In this document: one piece after another, positions 1-6,832 of the stretch
Position numbering within the stretch: position 1 is the first letter of the stretch
How the letters are laid out: each line of letters opens with the position of its first letter
Origin: an uncultured Flavobacterium sp.
Lineage (GTDB): Bacteria > Bacteroidota > Bacteroidia > Flavobacteriales > Flavobacteriaceae
Reading direction: 5' to 3'
DNA length: 6,946 nucleotides
Assembly: GCF_946481155.1 (NCBI RefSeq)
Contig: NZ_CAMLMK010000128.1
Location: 1 to 6,946 of the forward strand
Program-made: the position numbers and the translations under genes
The notes under the pieces: model-generated
What the model was told of the DNA's origin: nothing
The model's database searches: none
The model's input: only the letters and a program-made list of their open reading frames with translations

Positions 1-2
1 GG

Positions 3-53
3 AACGGAGAAAATCTTCAAGGCACACTTCTCTCTGAAACGATAAATGAATAA
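3..53 (+). CDS. Probable 3' end of a plus-strand gene, product unknown
   Basis: Frame 3 from the window edge is open for 16 codons and ends at TAA (51-53); the visible end reads NGENLQGTLLSETINE. The fragment is too short to identify and I assign no function. Three things support a real gene end. A hairpin with a T-rich plus-strand tail begins 10 bases after the stop. The third codon positions are mostly A or T, as expected for this genome. The neighbouring guaB converges on this end with its own terminator. Frame 1 is also open, to a TAA at 43-45, but its third positions are richer in G and C, so I prefer frame 3. Confidence is low because only 51 bases are visible. Confidence 0.35.
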   Translation, partial: NGENLQGTLLSETINE

Positions 54-62
54 GCCTTAACT

Positions 63-94
63 AAAAGCCATTCTTCATATGATGAATGGCTTTT
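63..94 (+). terminator. Rho-independent terminator of the left-edge plus-strand gene
   Basis: A perfect 11-bp inverted repeat is present (AAAAGCCATTC at 63-73, GAATGGCTTTT at 84-94). After a T/T mismatch the loop can partly pair further through TCATATGA. The plus-strand tail continues as a T-rich run (TTTTCTTTAT). The minus-strand tail is shorter, so the main direction is probably plus, ending the gene whose stop is at 51-53. It may also back up the guaB terminator on the other strand. Confidence 0.6.
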
Positions 95-106
95 CTTTAT
101 AGAAAC

Positions 107-216
107 AGGTCGGTTTTTAGTCGGGAGTCCAACGTAGATGCAACGGAGTAAGAACGGCTTTGATACGGCTTTAGCATGGCTTTACTATAGCACAACTATG
201 GCACAACCATGGCTTA
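107..216. repeat. Degenerate tandem array, ten units with exact 11-bp period
   Basis: Cut every 11 bases from 107, the sequence gives aggtCGGtttt, tagtCGGgagt, ccaaCGtagat, gcaaCGGagta, agaaCGGcttt, gataCGGcttt, agcaTGGcttt, actaTaGcaca, actaTGGcaca and accaTGGctta. The core [C/T]GG recurs at the same place in eight of the ten units, with one substitution in each of the other two. Flanking bases drift gradually, so adjacent units resemble each other most, especially 151-183 and 184-216. No unit is inserted out of register. The array lies between two convergent terminators, where no promoter is expected. Whether it is a decaying minisatellite, a helically phased protein-binding array or another element cannot be told from one copy. 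Confidence 0.7.
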
Positions 217-239
217 ACGACAAATATGCACATTCACTG

Positions 240-280
240 CCAAAAACAAAAAAGCCCCCAGTTTAAATGCTGGAGGCTTT
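240..280 (-). terminator. Rho-independent terminator of guaB
   Basis: Read on the minus strand, 16 bases after the guaB stop, the arm AAAGCCTCCAG (280-270) pairs with CTGGGGGCTTT (261-251) around an 8-base loop. This gives 11 bp with a single G-U wobble, followed by a T-rich tail (TTTTTTGTTTTT). On the plus strand the wobble becomes a C/A mismatch and there is no T-run after the stem, so the hairpin is built to work in the guaB direction. Confidence 0.85.
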
Positions 281-296
281 CTATATAATTTTTATA

Positions 297-1769
297 TTAT
301 CTCGAATAATTCGGAGCTTCTTTTGTGATAGTTACGTTATGCGGATGGCTTTCCCCTATTCCACTGGCCGTAATTCTGATGAAACGGCCGGTTTCCTGTA
401 ACGTTTGGATGTCTTTGGCACCACAATATCCCATTCCGGCACGAAGTCCGCCTACAAACTGCAGCATGCTTTCGTTTAGTTCACCTTTGTATGGAACACG
501 TCCTACGATTCCTTCCGGAACCAGTTTTTTCACATCGTCTTCCACATCCTGGAAATAACGGTCTTTTGAACCTTCTTTCATAGCTTCTACGGAACCCATT
601 CCGCGGTATGATTTGAACTTTCTTCCTTCGAAAATAATTGTTTCACCTGGAGATTCCATTGTTCCGGCTAATAATGAACCTAACATTACACAATCAGCTC
701 CCGCAGCAATCGCTTTAGGAATATCTCCCGTATAACGAATTCCACCATCGGCAATAACCGGAACACCTGTGCCTTTTAAAGCAGCAGCAACTTCCAATAC
801 CGCAGAAAACTGAGGGAAACCTACACCGGCAACAACACGTGTCGTACAGATAGAACCAGGTCCGATTCCTACTTTCACGGCATCAGCGCCATTTTGTGCT
901 AAATATAAAGCGGCTTCAGGAGTTGCGATGTTTCCAACCACAACATCTAAATCAGGGAATTTTGCTTTTACCTGTTTTAAAACGTCCACAACGCCTTTTG
1001 TATGTCCGTGTGCCGTATCAATGATAACAGCATCTACTCCTGCATTTACTAAAGCAGTAGCTCTTTCTACAGCATCGGCAGTAACACCTAAAGCGGCAGC
1101 AACGCGTAAACGCCCAAACCTGTCTTTGTTGGCGTTAGGTTTTTGGGTAAGTTTTGTAATATCTCTGAAAGTGATTAGTCCGATCAGTTTATAATCGGCA
1201 TTCACTACCGGTAATTTTTCGATTTTATTTTCCTGAAGAATTTCTTCGGCAGTTGCTAAAGTTGTTCCTTCACCTGCCGTAACTAAGTGTTCCGACGTCA
1301 TTACTTCGGTAATAGGCCGGATGTTATTCTTTTCGAAACGCAAGTCACGGTTGGTCACAATTCCTTTCAGAATCTGATTGTCATCTACTACAGGAATCCC
1401 TCCGATACCAAATTCACGCATCGCTTGTTTCGCATCGCCTACAGTTGCAGTTAAAGGTAAAGTAACCGGGTCAATGATCATTCCGCTTTCTGCACGCTTT
1501 ACTTTGCGTACTTTGGCAGCCTGTTGTTCGATGGTCATATTTTTATGTAAAACACCTATTCCGCCTTCCTGTGCCATGGCAATTGCCATAGAACTTTCGG
1601 TAACGGTATCCATAGCCGCAGAAACGATTGGAACGTTTAGGGTAATGTTTTTTGAGAATTTCGTTTTGATACTTACTTCGCGCGGAAGAATTTCGGAATA
1701 ATTTGGAACCAGAAGAACATCATCGTAGGTCAGACCTTCTCCGATAATTTTAGCTGTATGTGCTTTCAT
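297..1769 (-). CDS. guaB: Inosine-5'-monophosphate dehydrogenase
   Basis: Cytoplasmic enzyme that oxidises IMP to XMP with NAD+, the first committed step of GMP synthesis. The 490-residue protein has the usual bacterial length. It opens with the family signature [17 protein letters not shown] (11-27), enters the TIM barrel, is interrupted by two CBS domains (about 97-147 and 155-207), then returns to the barrel. The catalytic loop GPGSICTT (304-311) places the nucleophile at Cys308; the IMP phosphate-binding stretch [11 protein letters not shown] (340-350) and the mobile-flap Arg424/Tyr427 in GRVPYKG are present. No key residue is missing, so it should be active, with the CBS pair available for nucleotide regulation. 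The start at 1769 fits the family N-terminus and a promoter 27 bases upstream. It is probably its own unit, ended by the hairpin at 240-280. Confidence 0.99.
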   Translation of the reverse strand: MKAHTAKIIGEGLTYDDVLLVPNYSEILPREVSIKTKFSKNITLNVPIVSAAMDTVTESSMAIAMAQEGGIGVLHKNMTIEQQAAKVRKVKRAESGMIIDPVTLPLTATVGDAKQAMREFGIGGIPVVDDNQILKGIVTNRDLRFEKNNIRPITEVMTSEHLVTAGEGTTLATAEEILQENKIEKLPVVNADYKLIGLITFRDITKLTQKPNANKDRFGRLRVAAALGVTADAVERATALVNAGVDAVIIDTAHGHTKGVVDVLKQVKAKFPDLDVVVGNIATPEAALYLAQNGADAVKVGIGPGSICTTRVVAGVGFPQFSAVLEVAAALKGTGVPVIADGGIRYTGDIPKAIAAGADCVMLGSLLAGTMESPGETIIFEGRKFKSYRGMGSVEAMKEGSKDRYFQDVEDDVKKLVPEGIVGRVPYKGELNESMLQFVGGLRAGMGYCGAKDIQTLQETGRFIRITASGIGESHPHNVTITKEAPNYSR

Positions 1770-1771
1770 GT

Positions 1772-1793
1772 TGCAATTTGTAGTTAAATTGCA
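1772..1793 (-). promoter_or_regulatory. Inverted repeat in the guaB 5' leader
   Basis: TGCAATTT (minus strand, 1793-1786) is followed by a 6-base loop and the exact complement AAATTGCA (1779-1772), ending two bases before the ATG. If transcription starts about 6-7 bases after the -7 element, the hairpin would occupy almost the whole leader from its first base. It overlaps a separate 10-bp perfect palindrome, TTGCATGCAA (1789-1798), which itself overlaps the -7 element. It could be a start-site-blocking or mRNA-stabilising hairpin, or a DNA operator; the stem is AT-rich, so chance is also possible. Confidence 0.3.
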
Positions 1794-1795
1794 TG

Positions 1796-1803
1796 CAAAT
1801 ATA
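1796..1803 (-). promoter_or_regulatory. Bacteroidota-type -7 promoter element for guaB
   Basis: The minus strand reads TATATTTG, an exact match to the Bacteroidota -7 consensus TAnnTTTG, with its 3' end 27 bases before the guaB start codon. The -33 region at the expected spacing (about 1823-1827) reads TTTTT rather than TTTG, a weak match. The element lies only 40 bases downstream of the receptor gene's stop codon. Confidence 0.6.
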
Positions 1804-1843
1804 ACACAAATATCCTTCTTATAAAAACCCTTTTAACTTATCT

Positions 1844-4288
1844 TTAAAAAACAAACTCTAAGGAAGCATAAAACACTCTCGGTTCTGAAGGAATTATCCC
1901 AGGTCCGGGATATCCTGTTGCTCTTCGGGTAAAATACCAATTGTTAGTTAGGTTATTCACCCCTGCCTCCAATTTAAATTTTCTCCATTTGTAAGCTGAG
2001 GAAAAATCCATAACATAATAGGAAGGAATTTTTCCGAAAATACCGTAAATGTTATCATTTTCATCTGTCGGAATGTTTTTTGCTTCCGTGAATTGAGACG
2101 ATAAATAAGTAAACTGGAAATGAGACAGGAAATTTTTATATCCGAATCCCATACCTGATTTCAGATTAACAAAAGGCACAAATTCGACTTTATTTCCTTT
2201 TACATTAGGTACATTAGACTTTAAATATTCAGATTCCGTTAAAGAAATATTGCTATACACGTTCCAGATGTAATTTCCCTTATCTTTCAGAAAAGTATTG
2301 GCCAGATTCCACTCAATCATAGATTCCAGACCGTACGTTAATGCTGTTCCGACATTATCACGAAAACGCACCACTGTCCCGGTTCCGTTTGGATTTGGAG
2401 CTTCATATTCCCCAATTTTATCATTGTAATACAGCGCAAATCCGCTGATGTCAAAAGATAAGCTGTTGCTGATTTTTCCACGCACACCAATATCTGAGGA
2501 ATACCCTTTTTCATCGGTAATATTTTCATCAATAGCCTGACTTGGACTTGCCGTACGGATATCGTTAAAGGTAACCGAGCGATAATTCTGTGAAACGTTT
2601 CCATAAATTTCAATTCCGTTTAAAGGCTTATAGCTGAGACCCAGTCCTAATAATAAAAAGTTTCTTTCCTTAATATTGTTTTCATATTCGGTTTCATCAA
2701 GAATTACATTTCCGGCTAAATCCCTGTTTATCTTTCTGAAATATCCATCCGCCTGCGTTCTGATCACCTCATAACGGAATCCCGGTGTTACTGAAAAATT
2801 TGGTGAGATCCTGAATATATTTTCTCCAAAAACAGCAATATTCAAATTTGGAAAAGTATAGGACGACTGGGTAGCATATAGCGGAAATTCATCGGTAGCC
2901 AGATCAAAATCGGCATCGCTACCTGAACTTCCAGGCCCCTGAATCCCTGTATTTTTGGACTGATAATATTTGGCCCCTATCAGGAATGCGCTTGATTTAT
3001 TGAAGAGTTTATACTTTTTAAGATAACGGGCTTCGGCTCCCCAGTTTAAAAAATCCCCAATTATCAGGTCTCTTTCGGTTCCTGGAGTATCTGAATTTGA
3101 AACCCTGTTGGAACGGTATCCCAATGCTTTTCTGGAGGCATCCAATCCAAACAATTGCAAGGAGAATTCAGCATCATGCTTAAACTTATGTTTTAATCGT
3201 AAGGCAAACAAATTCCAGTCGACAGCAAACCAGTTACGATCACGATTGCTCTGTAGCGGATTCTGATGGAACATATAATCCGTCAGACCACCGGGCTGCT
3301 TTGCCAGATAATCAAAATGAGTATAATCAAAATGCAGTGATGTATTTTCAGTAAACTGGTAATTCAGATTCGCAAAAAAGTTCTTGGCATCGAATTGGGA
3401 ATTCGGTCGGAAACCGTTTCCTTGCTTATAATTGTAGAACGAATAATAACTAAATTTCCCTTTCGTTCCGCTAAGGCTGGTGAAACTGGTGAACAGGTCA
3501 TAGGATCCGCCGGTTAAGCGCTGGGTCAATTCTATCTCTTTCTTGCTGGGGCTTTTCAGCTTAAAATTAATCATCCCTCCAAACTGTGTCCCATATTGTA
3601 AAGACGCGGCACCACGCACAATTTGAATTTCTTCCAAAGCTTCCGTTGGTGTGGCATAATAACTTTCCGGATATCCCAAAACATCGGCACTGATATCATA
3701 ACCGTTTTGACGTGTGTTGAAGTTCGAAGTACGATTAGGATCCAAGCCTCTGCCTCCAATGGAAAGCTGTAAACCACCATCATTACTTTCGTTGATGGTT
3801 AAACCTACGACTTGCGAAAAAATCTGTCTTGCATTATTTGTGGCCTTATTGGCTACTACCTTATTTAGCTGAACTACTTCCGTTTTTTTTCCTGCGTAAA
3901 TGGCTGTTTCCTCGATATCTTTTAATTTTCGTATAGCCGAAACTTTCTCGCGTTGCTGATTGATCACTACTTCAGAAAGTGTCTTAGCTAAAGGTTTCAG
4001 TACTATTCTTACAAAAGAATTGTTTTGGGAAACGGATACCACTTTCTCCTCCATTGCATAATTTTCAGCAAAGAAGACAATTGTATGTTCGCCCTTATTG
4101 GAAAACTGGATTGTAAAATCCCCATTGATGTCCGTATAAACACTTCTCCCATTGGCTTTATTGATAACTTCAACACCTGAAAGCTGTTTTCCGTTTATAT
4201 CCGTAACCGTTCCCGAAAATTTAATTTGGGAAAAGACGTTGAAAGACAGCAATAAAACAAGTAAAAAGCTATAATCCTTTAATTTCAT
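1844..4288 (-). CDS. TonB-dependent outer-membrane receptor, FecA-like
   Basis: Outer-membrane gated channel of 814 residues, probably importing an iron chelate using TonB-ExbBD energy. A signal peptide (1-20, MKLKDYSFLLVLLLSFNVFS) precedes a carboxypeptidase-regulatory-like beta-sandwich (about 22-98) typical of Bacteroidota receptors. A TonB-box-like LSEVVI follows at 104-109. The plug runs about 120-247, with the conserved LSIGGRGLDP (175-184) and EEIQIVRGAASLQYGTQFGG (219-238). The 22-strand-type barrel ends in a C-terminal aromatic (Phe814), as needed for BAM assembly. I chose the start at 4288 because it puts the signal peptide at the N-terminus; an in-frame ATG at 4342 would add 18 polar residues before it. 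The gene overlaps the HTTM gene by 20 nt, implying translational coupling. No SusD-like partner is present, so glycan uptake is unlikely. The exact ligand is not readable from sequence. Confidence 0.93.
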   Translation of the reverse strand: MKLKDYSFLLVLLLSFNVFSQIKFSGTVTDINGKQLSGVEVINKANGRSVYTDINGDFTIQFSNKGEHTIVFFAENYAMEEKVVSVSQNNSFVRIVLKPLAKTLSEVVINQQREKVSAIRKLKDIEETAIYAGKKTEVVQLNKVVANKATNNARQIFSQVVGLTINESNDGGLQLSIGGRGLDPNRTSNFNTRQNGYDISADVLGYPESYYATPTEALEEIQIVRGAASLQYGTQFGGMINFKLKSPSKKEIELTQRLTGGSYDLFTSFTSLSGTKGKFSYYSFYNYKQGNGFRPNSQFDAKNFFANLNYQFTENTSLHFDYTHFDYLAKQPGGLTDYMFHQNPLQSNRDRNWFAVDWNLFALRLKHKFKHDAEFSLQLFGLDASRKALGYRSNRVSNSDTPGTERDLIIGDFLNWGAEARYLKKYKLFNKSSAFLIGAKYYQSKNTGIQGPGSSGSDADFDLATDEFPLYATQSSYTFPNLNIAVFGENIFRISPNFSVTPGFRYEVIRTQADGYFRKINRDLAGNVILDETEYENNIKERNFLLLGLGLSYKPLNGIEIYGNVSQNYRSVTFNDIRTASPSQAIDENITDEKGYSSDIGVRGKISNSLSFDISGFALYYNDKIGEYEAPNPNGTGTVVRFRDNVGTALTYGLESMIEWNLANTFLKDKGNYIWNVYSNISLTESEYLKSNVPNVKGNKVEFVPFVNLKSGMGFGYKNFLSHFQFTYLSSQFTEAKNIPTDENDNIYGIFGKIPSYYVMDFSSAYKWRKFKLEAGVNNLTNNWYFTRRATGYPGPGIIPSEPRVFYASLEFVF

Positions 4289-5636
4289 CGTTAAACGGAA
4301 GTATCCAGTTTTTAGGTTTGAGTGATTCATTTTCTTTGGCAAGATTTATTGTGGGGTCGATATATTTTCGGCTTAAACGTCCGTTGAGAGCAACATAACT
4401 TTCTACATATACTTCCGGATCATTATAACCTGATTGTTTGTAATAATCATGTAAAAAATGAGCATATTCCAAGATGAAATCAGGCTGGAAACCCATTTGC
4501 TTTTCCTGAAAAGGTGTCAAAAGCAAGCTGTTATCAACATGAATTTCCTGTTTGGTTACAGCATCAACGACTTTAAACTGCGTGTATCCTGATTTTTCCA
4601 TCAGCATCACACGCCAGGAAAAGCGAAAACCCTCCTCTGTCCAGAATAATTCCCCGGGATAAAGCAGGTAACGGAACGGAAAAAGCAATTGAACTGCGAT
4701 AAAAACACCAATCAGCGATAATTTTACCTTATCTGTAAATGCGAAACTTTGCTTTTTCACCAAGCCATTTTCGAATCGGCTGAAATCGGGTTTCAACCAT
4801 CCTGTCAATTTTTGCAGAACGGCGCTATGGAAACCGGAACCGAAAAACACTAGCGTACTTATAATCATCACATATGGAAAAACACCTATCGGGAAAAGCA
4901 TTTTGGTGAACACATGAAAAATTACCACTAAGGCAAATCCGAACAAGCGGGTTCTTCGGTATAATAATAAAAAAGGTATGGTAAGATCGTATAATGCGCC
5001 ACTCCAACTGAAAAAATAATGCACCCAGTTTTCGCGAAGAAATGGGCCAATTACCGGCATACCTCCACTCATGGGAAGCCACATTTTCAAAGGCTGGGCT
5101 TCAAGCAGCCAATCCGAATTGAGTTTAGCTAACCCTGCATAGAAATAAACGATTGCGAGCATTAATTTCAATATGTCTACAGTCCATGCCGGAACTCTCT
5201 GAAAAGCAAGTTTTGTATTTTTGTAAGCATCTATTGAATAAGCTGCATTAGCAGGCAGGAAAATCAGGATAAAACTGACTACCGATATAAAATAGTAATG
5301 ATTCAGGTAGGTGGTTTTATCCATAAGCTCGATATAGGTAAAACTCAGAAAAAAAATGATAATCGCGATTCTGTATTTGTAGCCTACCGCAACCATAAGT
5401 GCTGAAATACCACAAATAAAAAACAACAAATAAGTGTAAATTCCAAGAGGCTTCACCCATTCAAAACCATAATAGGTAAAATGAAATTGCGGTTTAATGT
5501 ACATTTTCTCCACCCATCCGTAGCTCAAAAAACGGACGATGCTGAAAAGCATCATTAAACCAAACGCCAGCCTAAAAAAAGCCAGCGTTGAAGTTTCTGT
5601 TGTTGTATAAAAATATTTTTTTAGTTTTTCAATCAT
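4269..5636 (-). CDS. HTTM / vitamin-K-dependent gamma-carboxylase-like membrane protein
   Basis: Integral inner-membrane protein of 455 residues with about eight or nine hydrophobic stretches (roughly 18-36, 64-83, 89-103, 113-128, 155-169, 215-226, 231-248, 252-265, 304-322) and a soluble C-terminal part (323-455). It resembles gamma-glutamyl carboxylase throughout, not just in general hydrophobicity. MDKTTYLNHYYF (105-116) matches the human region around His160, and IVYFYAGLAKLNSDW (162-176) matches the region of the catalytic base Lys218, giving Lys171 here. The His113-Lys171 spacing of 58 equals the human 160-218 spacing. IFHVFTKMLFPIGVFPYVM (239-257) matches the human FHCMNSQLFSIGMFSYVM region. 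The end (WILPFNDE, 444-451) matches an internal human segment, so the last human domain is absent. It starts 3 nt after the imelysin stop. Biochemical activity of bacterial homologues is mostly unknown; carboxylase or quinol epoxidase activity is inference. Confidence 0.92.
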   Translation of the reverse strand: MIEKLKKYFYTTTETSTLAFFRLAFGLMMLFSIVRFLSYGWVEKMYIKPQFHFTYYGFEWVKPLGIYTYLLFFICGISALMVAVGYKYRIAIIIFFLSFTYIELMDKTTYLNHYYFISVVSFILIFLPANAAYSIDAYKNTKLAFQRVPAWTVDILKLMLAIVYFYAGLAKLNSDWLLEAQPLKMWLPMSGGMPVIGPFLRENWVHYFFSWSGALYDLTIPFLLLYRRTRLFGFALVVIFHVFTKMLFPIGVFPYVMIISTLVFFGSGFHSAVLQKLTGWLKPDFSRFENGLVKKQSFAFTDKVKLSLIGVFIAVQLLFPFRYLLYPGELFWTEEGFRFSWRVMLMEKSGYTQFKVVDAVTKQEIHVDNSLLLTPFQEKQMGFQPDFILEYAHFLHDYYKQSGYNDPEVYVESYVALNGRLSRKYIDPTINLAKENESLKPKNWILPFNDEIKGL

Positions 5637-5639
5637 GAT

Positions 5640-6755
5640 TTAATCACCATCGGCATCTACATAATCAATTGTGATATTCAGAGCAGGCATCATGTCCGTT
5701 TTAAAGTAGGTTACATTTCGCTGCAATTCATCATACGCTGTAAGCATTTTGCCGTTATCGTTAAAAATCTGCTCTGAAAAGCTATTGCTAAGCAAAGCAT
5801 TCGCATTGAATATTGTAGTAAACTGATTGTTGATAATTGTATGCAACGGTTGACCATCTTTATTAACATTGAGGAAACTCAGATAAGATTTCAAACCTTC
5901 TGCTGTTGTGGCGGAGTTAAAATGTTTTCCGTTAAAGAAATCCTGAGTGGCTTTCACCGCTTCATTCAACAATACTTTAGATATGTCGTTTTTATAGTAA
6001 GCTTCAACTTTATTGGAATATGTTGTTCCTGAAGAGAATTTACCTGCAGGAATACCAACTTTCCCGGCGCGGACATTTTTCTCGTAGTTCTTTACAAAAA
6101 TATTAACCATACGATTTACTGAACTGCTTACTGAATTCCCGTTACTGCTAATAAAAGTAGCTCTGTAGGTTCCATTCCAGTCGTTTACGATTAAATCGGC
6201 ATTGGTTTTCAATCTTGCTGCCAAATCCGTTAAATATTGCTTGTATTTTAAGGCATCACTATTCGACGTATAAAAAGTAACAATTGTTGCATCATCAGCA
6301 CCTAAGCCGTTAATCATGTAGTCGATTGCCGGAAATCCTTGTTTGTCGTATTGTGATAACAAAGTAAGATTATAAGTTCCCGAAGCAACGTTTGCATCAA
6401 TTCCAGCAGCATTGGTAGGATAAACATTCGTGCAATTTATAAAAGCAACTTCTTCTGCTTTACCGATTTCAAATATGGAAACATATTGAAATGCTTTATA
6501 AGCATCCAGCCATGCCGTTCTTACATCCTGCAATGCCGTCTCAGATGGAGCCGCATTAAAAGCCGTTACCTCTGACTGAAGTGTTGCTACTTTTGATTGG
6601 TAATTTTCAAAAGAGGGAATGATGATATTATCAGCCCAATTGGTTAAAAGAGCTGTTCTGTCATAACCATCGCCCGAAGATCCCGAATCACTGTCACTGG
6701 AAGAACAAGCAGCAAAAAATGCTGTAAAACTTAATAAAAGAAGTAATTTTTTCAT
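5640..6755 (-). CDS. Imelysin-family (peptidase M75-like) lipoprotein
   Basis: Envelope lipoprotein of 371 residues. A type II signal peptide MKKLLLLLSFTAFFAAC gives Cys17 as lipidation site, followed by a Ser/Asp-rich linker (18-30) that could serve as a surface-export signal. The mature part is the all-helical imelysin fold: DVRTAWLDAYKAFQ (77-90) is a typical first-repeat helix, and RAGKVGIPAGKFSSGTTYSN (229-248) is the loop and second repeat seen in flavobacterial members. The family GxHxxE motif appears here as GFPAID (140-145), with His replaced by Pro and Glu by Asp, so peptidase activity is doubtful; imelysins are known mainly as iron-regulated uptake proteins. The C-terminus DYVDADGD (364-371) is acidic and partly resembles a calcium-binding DxDxDG loop. 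It is the first gene of a three-gene run with the HTTM protein and a TonB-dependent receptor, supporting a role in metal uptake. Confidence 0.93.
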   Translation of the reverse strand: MKKLLLLLSFTAFFAACSSSDSDSGSSGDGYDRTALLTNWADNIIIPSFENYQSKVATLQSEVTAFNAAPSETALQDVRTAWLDAYKAFQYVSIFEIGKAEEVAFINCTNVYPTNAAGIDANVASGTYNLTLLSQYDKQGFPAIDYMINGLGADDATIVTFYTSNSDALKYKQYLTDLAARLKTNADLIVNDWNGTYRATFISSNGNSVSSSVNRMVNIFVKNYEKNVRAGKVGIPAGKFSSGTTYSNKVEAYYKNDISKVLLNEAVKATQDFFNGKHFNSATTAEGLKSYLSFLNVNKDGQPLHTIINNQFTTIFNANALLSNSFSEQIFNDNGKMLTAYDELQRNVTYFKTDMMPALNITIDYVDADGD

Positions 6756-6772
6756 CTTTGAAAAATTTTTTG

Positions 6773-6780
6773 CAAAAGTA
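6773..6780 (-). promoter_or_regulatory. Bacteroidota-type -7 promoter element for the imelysin operon
   Basis: The minus strand reads TACTTTTG, an exact match to TAnnTTTG, with its 3' end 17 bases before the imelysin ATG. No TTTG occurs at the usual 19-21 base spacing upstream, because that space is filled by the terminator hairpin at 6782-6813. The promoter may therefore be weak, need an activator, or be a chance match in AT-rich DNA. I see no convincing Fur-type palindrome here. Confidence 0.45.
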
Positions 6781-6781
6781 C

Positions 6782-6813
6782 AAAAAGCAGAAGAGTTAAT
6801 TCTTCTGCTTTTT
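6782..6813 (-). terminator. Intrinsic terminator between the DUF4856-like gene and imelysin
   Basis: A perfect 13-bp inverted repeat (AAAAAGCAGAAGA at 6782-6794, TCTTCTGCTTTTT at 6801-6813) has a 6-base loop. On the minus strand it begins 19 bases after the upstream gene's stop and ends in T5, then GTAC and T4. The plus-strand tail is even richer in T, but no plus-strand gene lies before it. It could fully end the upstream transcript or only reduce expression of the imelysin operon by partial read-through. Confidence 0.75.
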
Positions 6814-6832
6814 GATTTTTTTATTATATTTC

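Noticed and set aside
107..216. CRISPR or guide-type array
   Set aside because: Units are only 11 bases long, with no constant repeat separated by unique spacers, and no cas-like gene is in the window.
138..266. A plus-strand 42-codon frame with ATG running through the 11-bp array
   Set aside because: It has no recognisable upstream signal, its composition is just the translated repeat, and its stop lies inside the guaB terminator hairpin. The open frame looks accidental.
325..1701. Several plus-strand open frames opposite guaB
   Set aside because: They lie antisense to a fully conserved IMP dehydrogenase and have low-complexity Ser/Pro/Thr-rich translations with no family resemblance, so they are shadows of its codon use.
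2338..3783. Minus-strand short frames inside the receptor gene
   Set aside because: They are in another frame of a continuous, well-conserved TonB-dependent receptor and show no domain or signal of their own.
1844..4288. Polysaccharide utilisation (SusC) role for the receptor
   Set aside because: No SusD-like gene or carbohydrate-active enzyme is nearby, the length of 814 is short for SusC proteins, and the partners are imelysin and HTTM, which favours FecA-type metal uptake.
6756..6782. A Fur-box-like operator in the A/T-rich leader of imelysin (TTTG, A5, T6, GCAAA)
   Set aside because: The symmetry is mainly from the A-run and T-run, the flanking arms are one base out of register, and it does not resemble the GATAAT-type Fur consensus.
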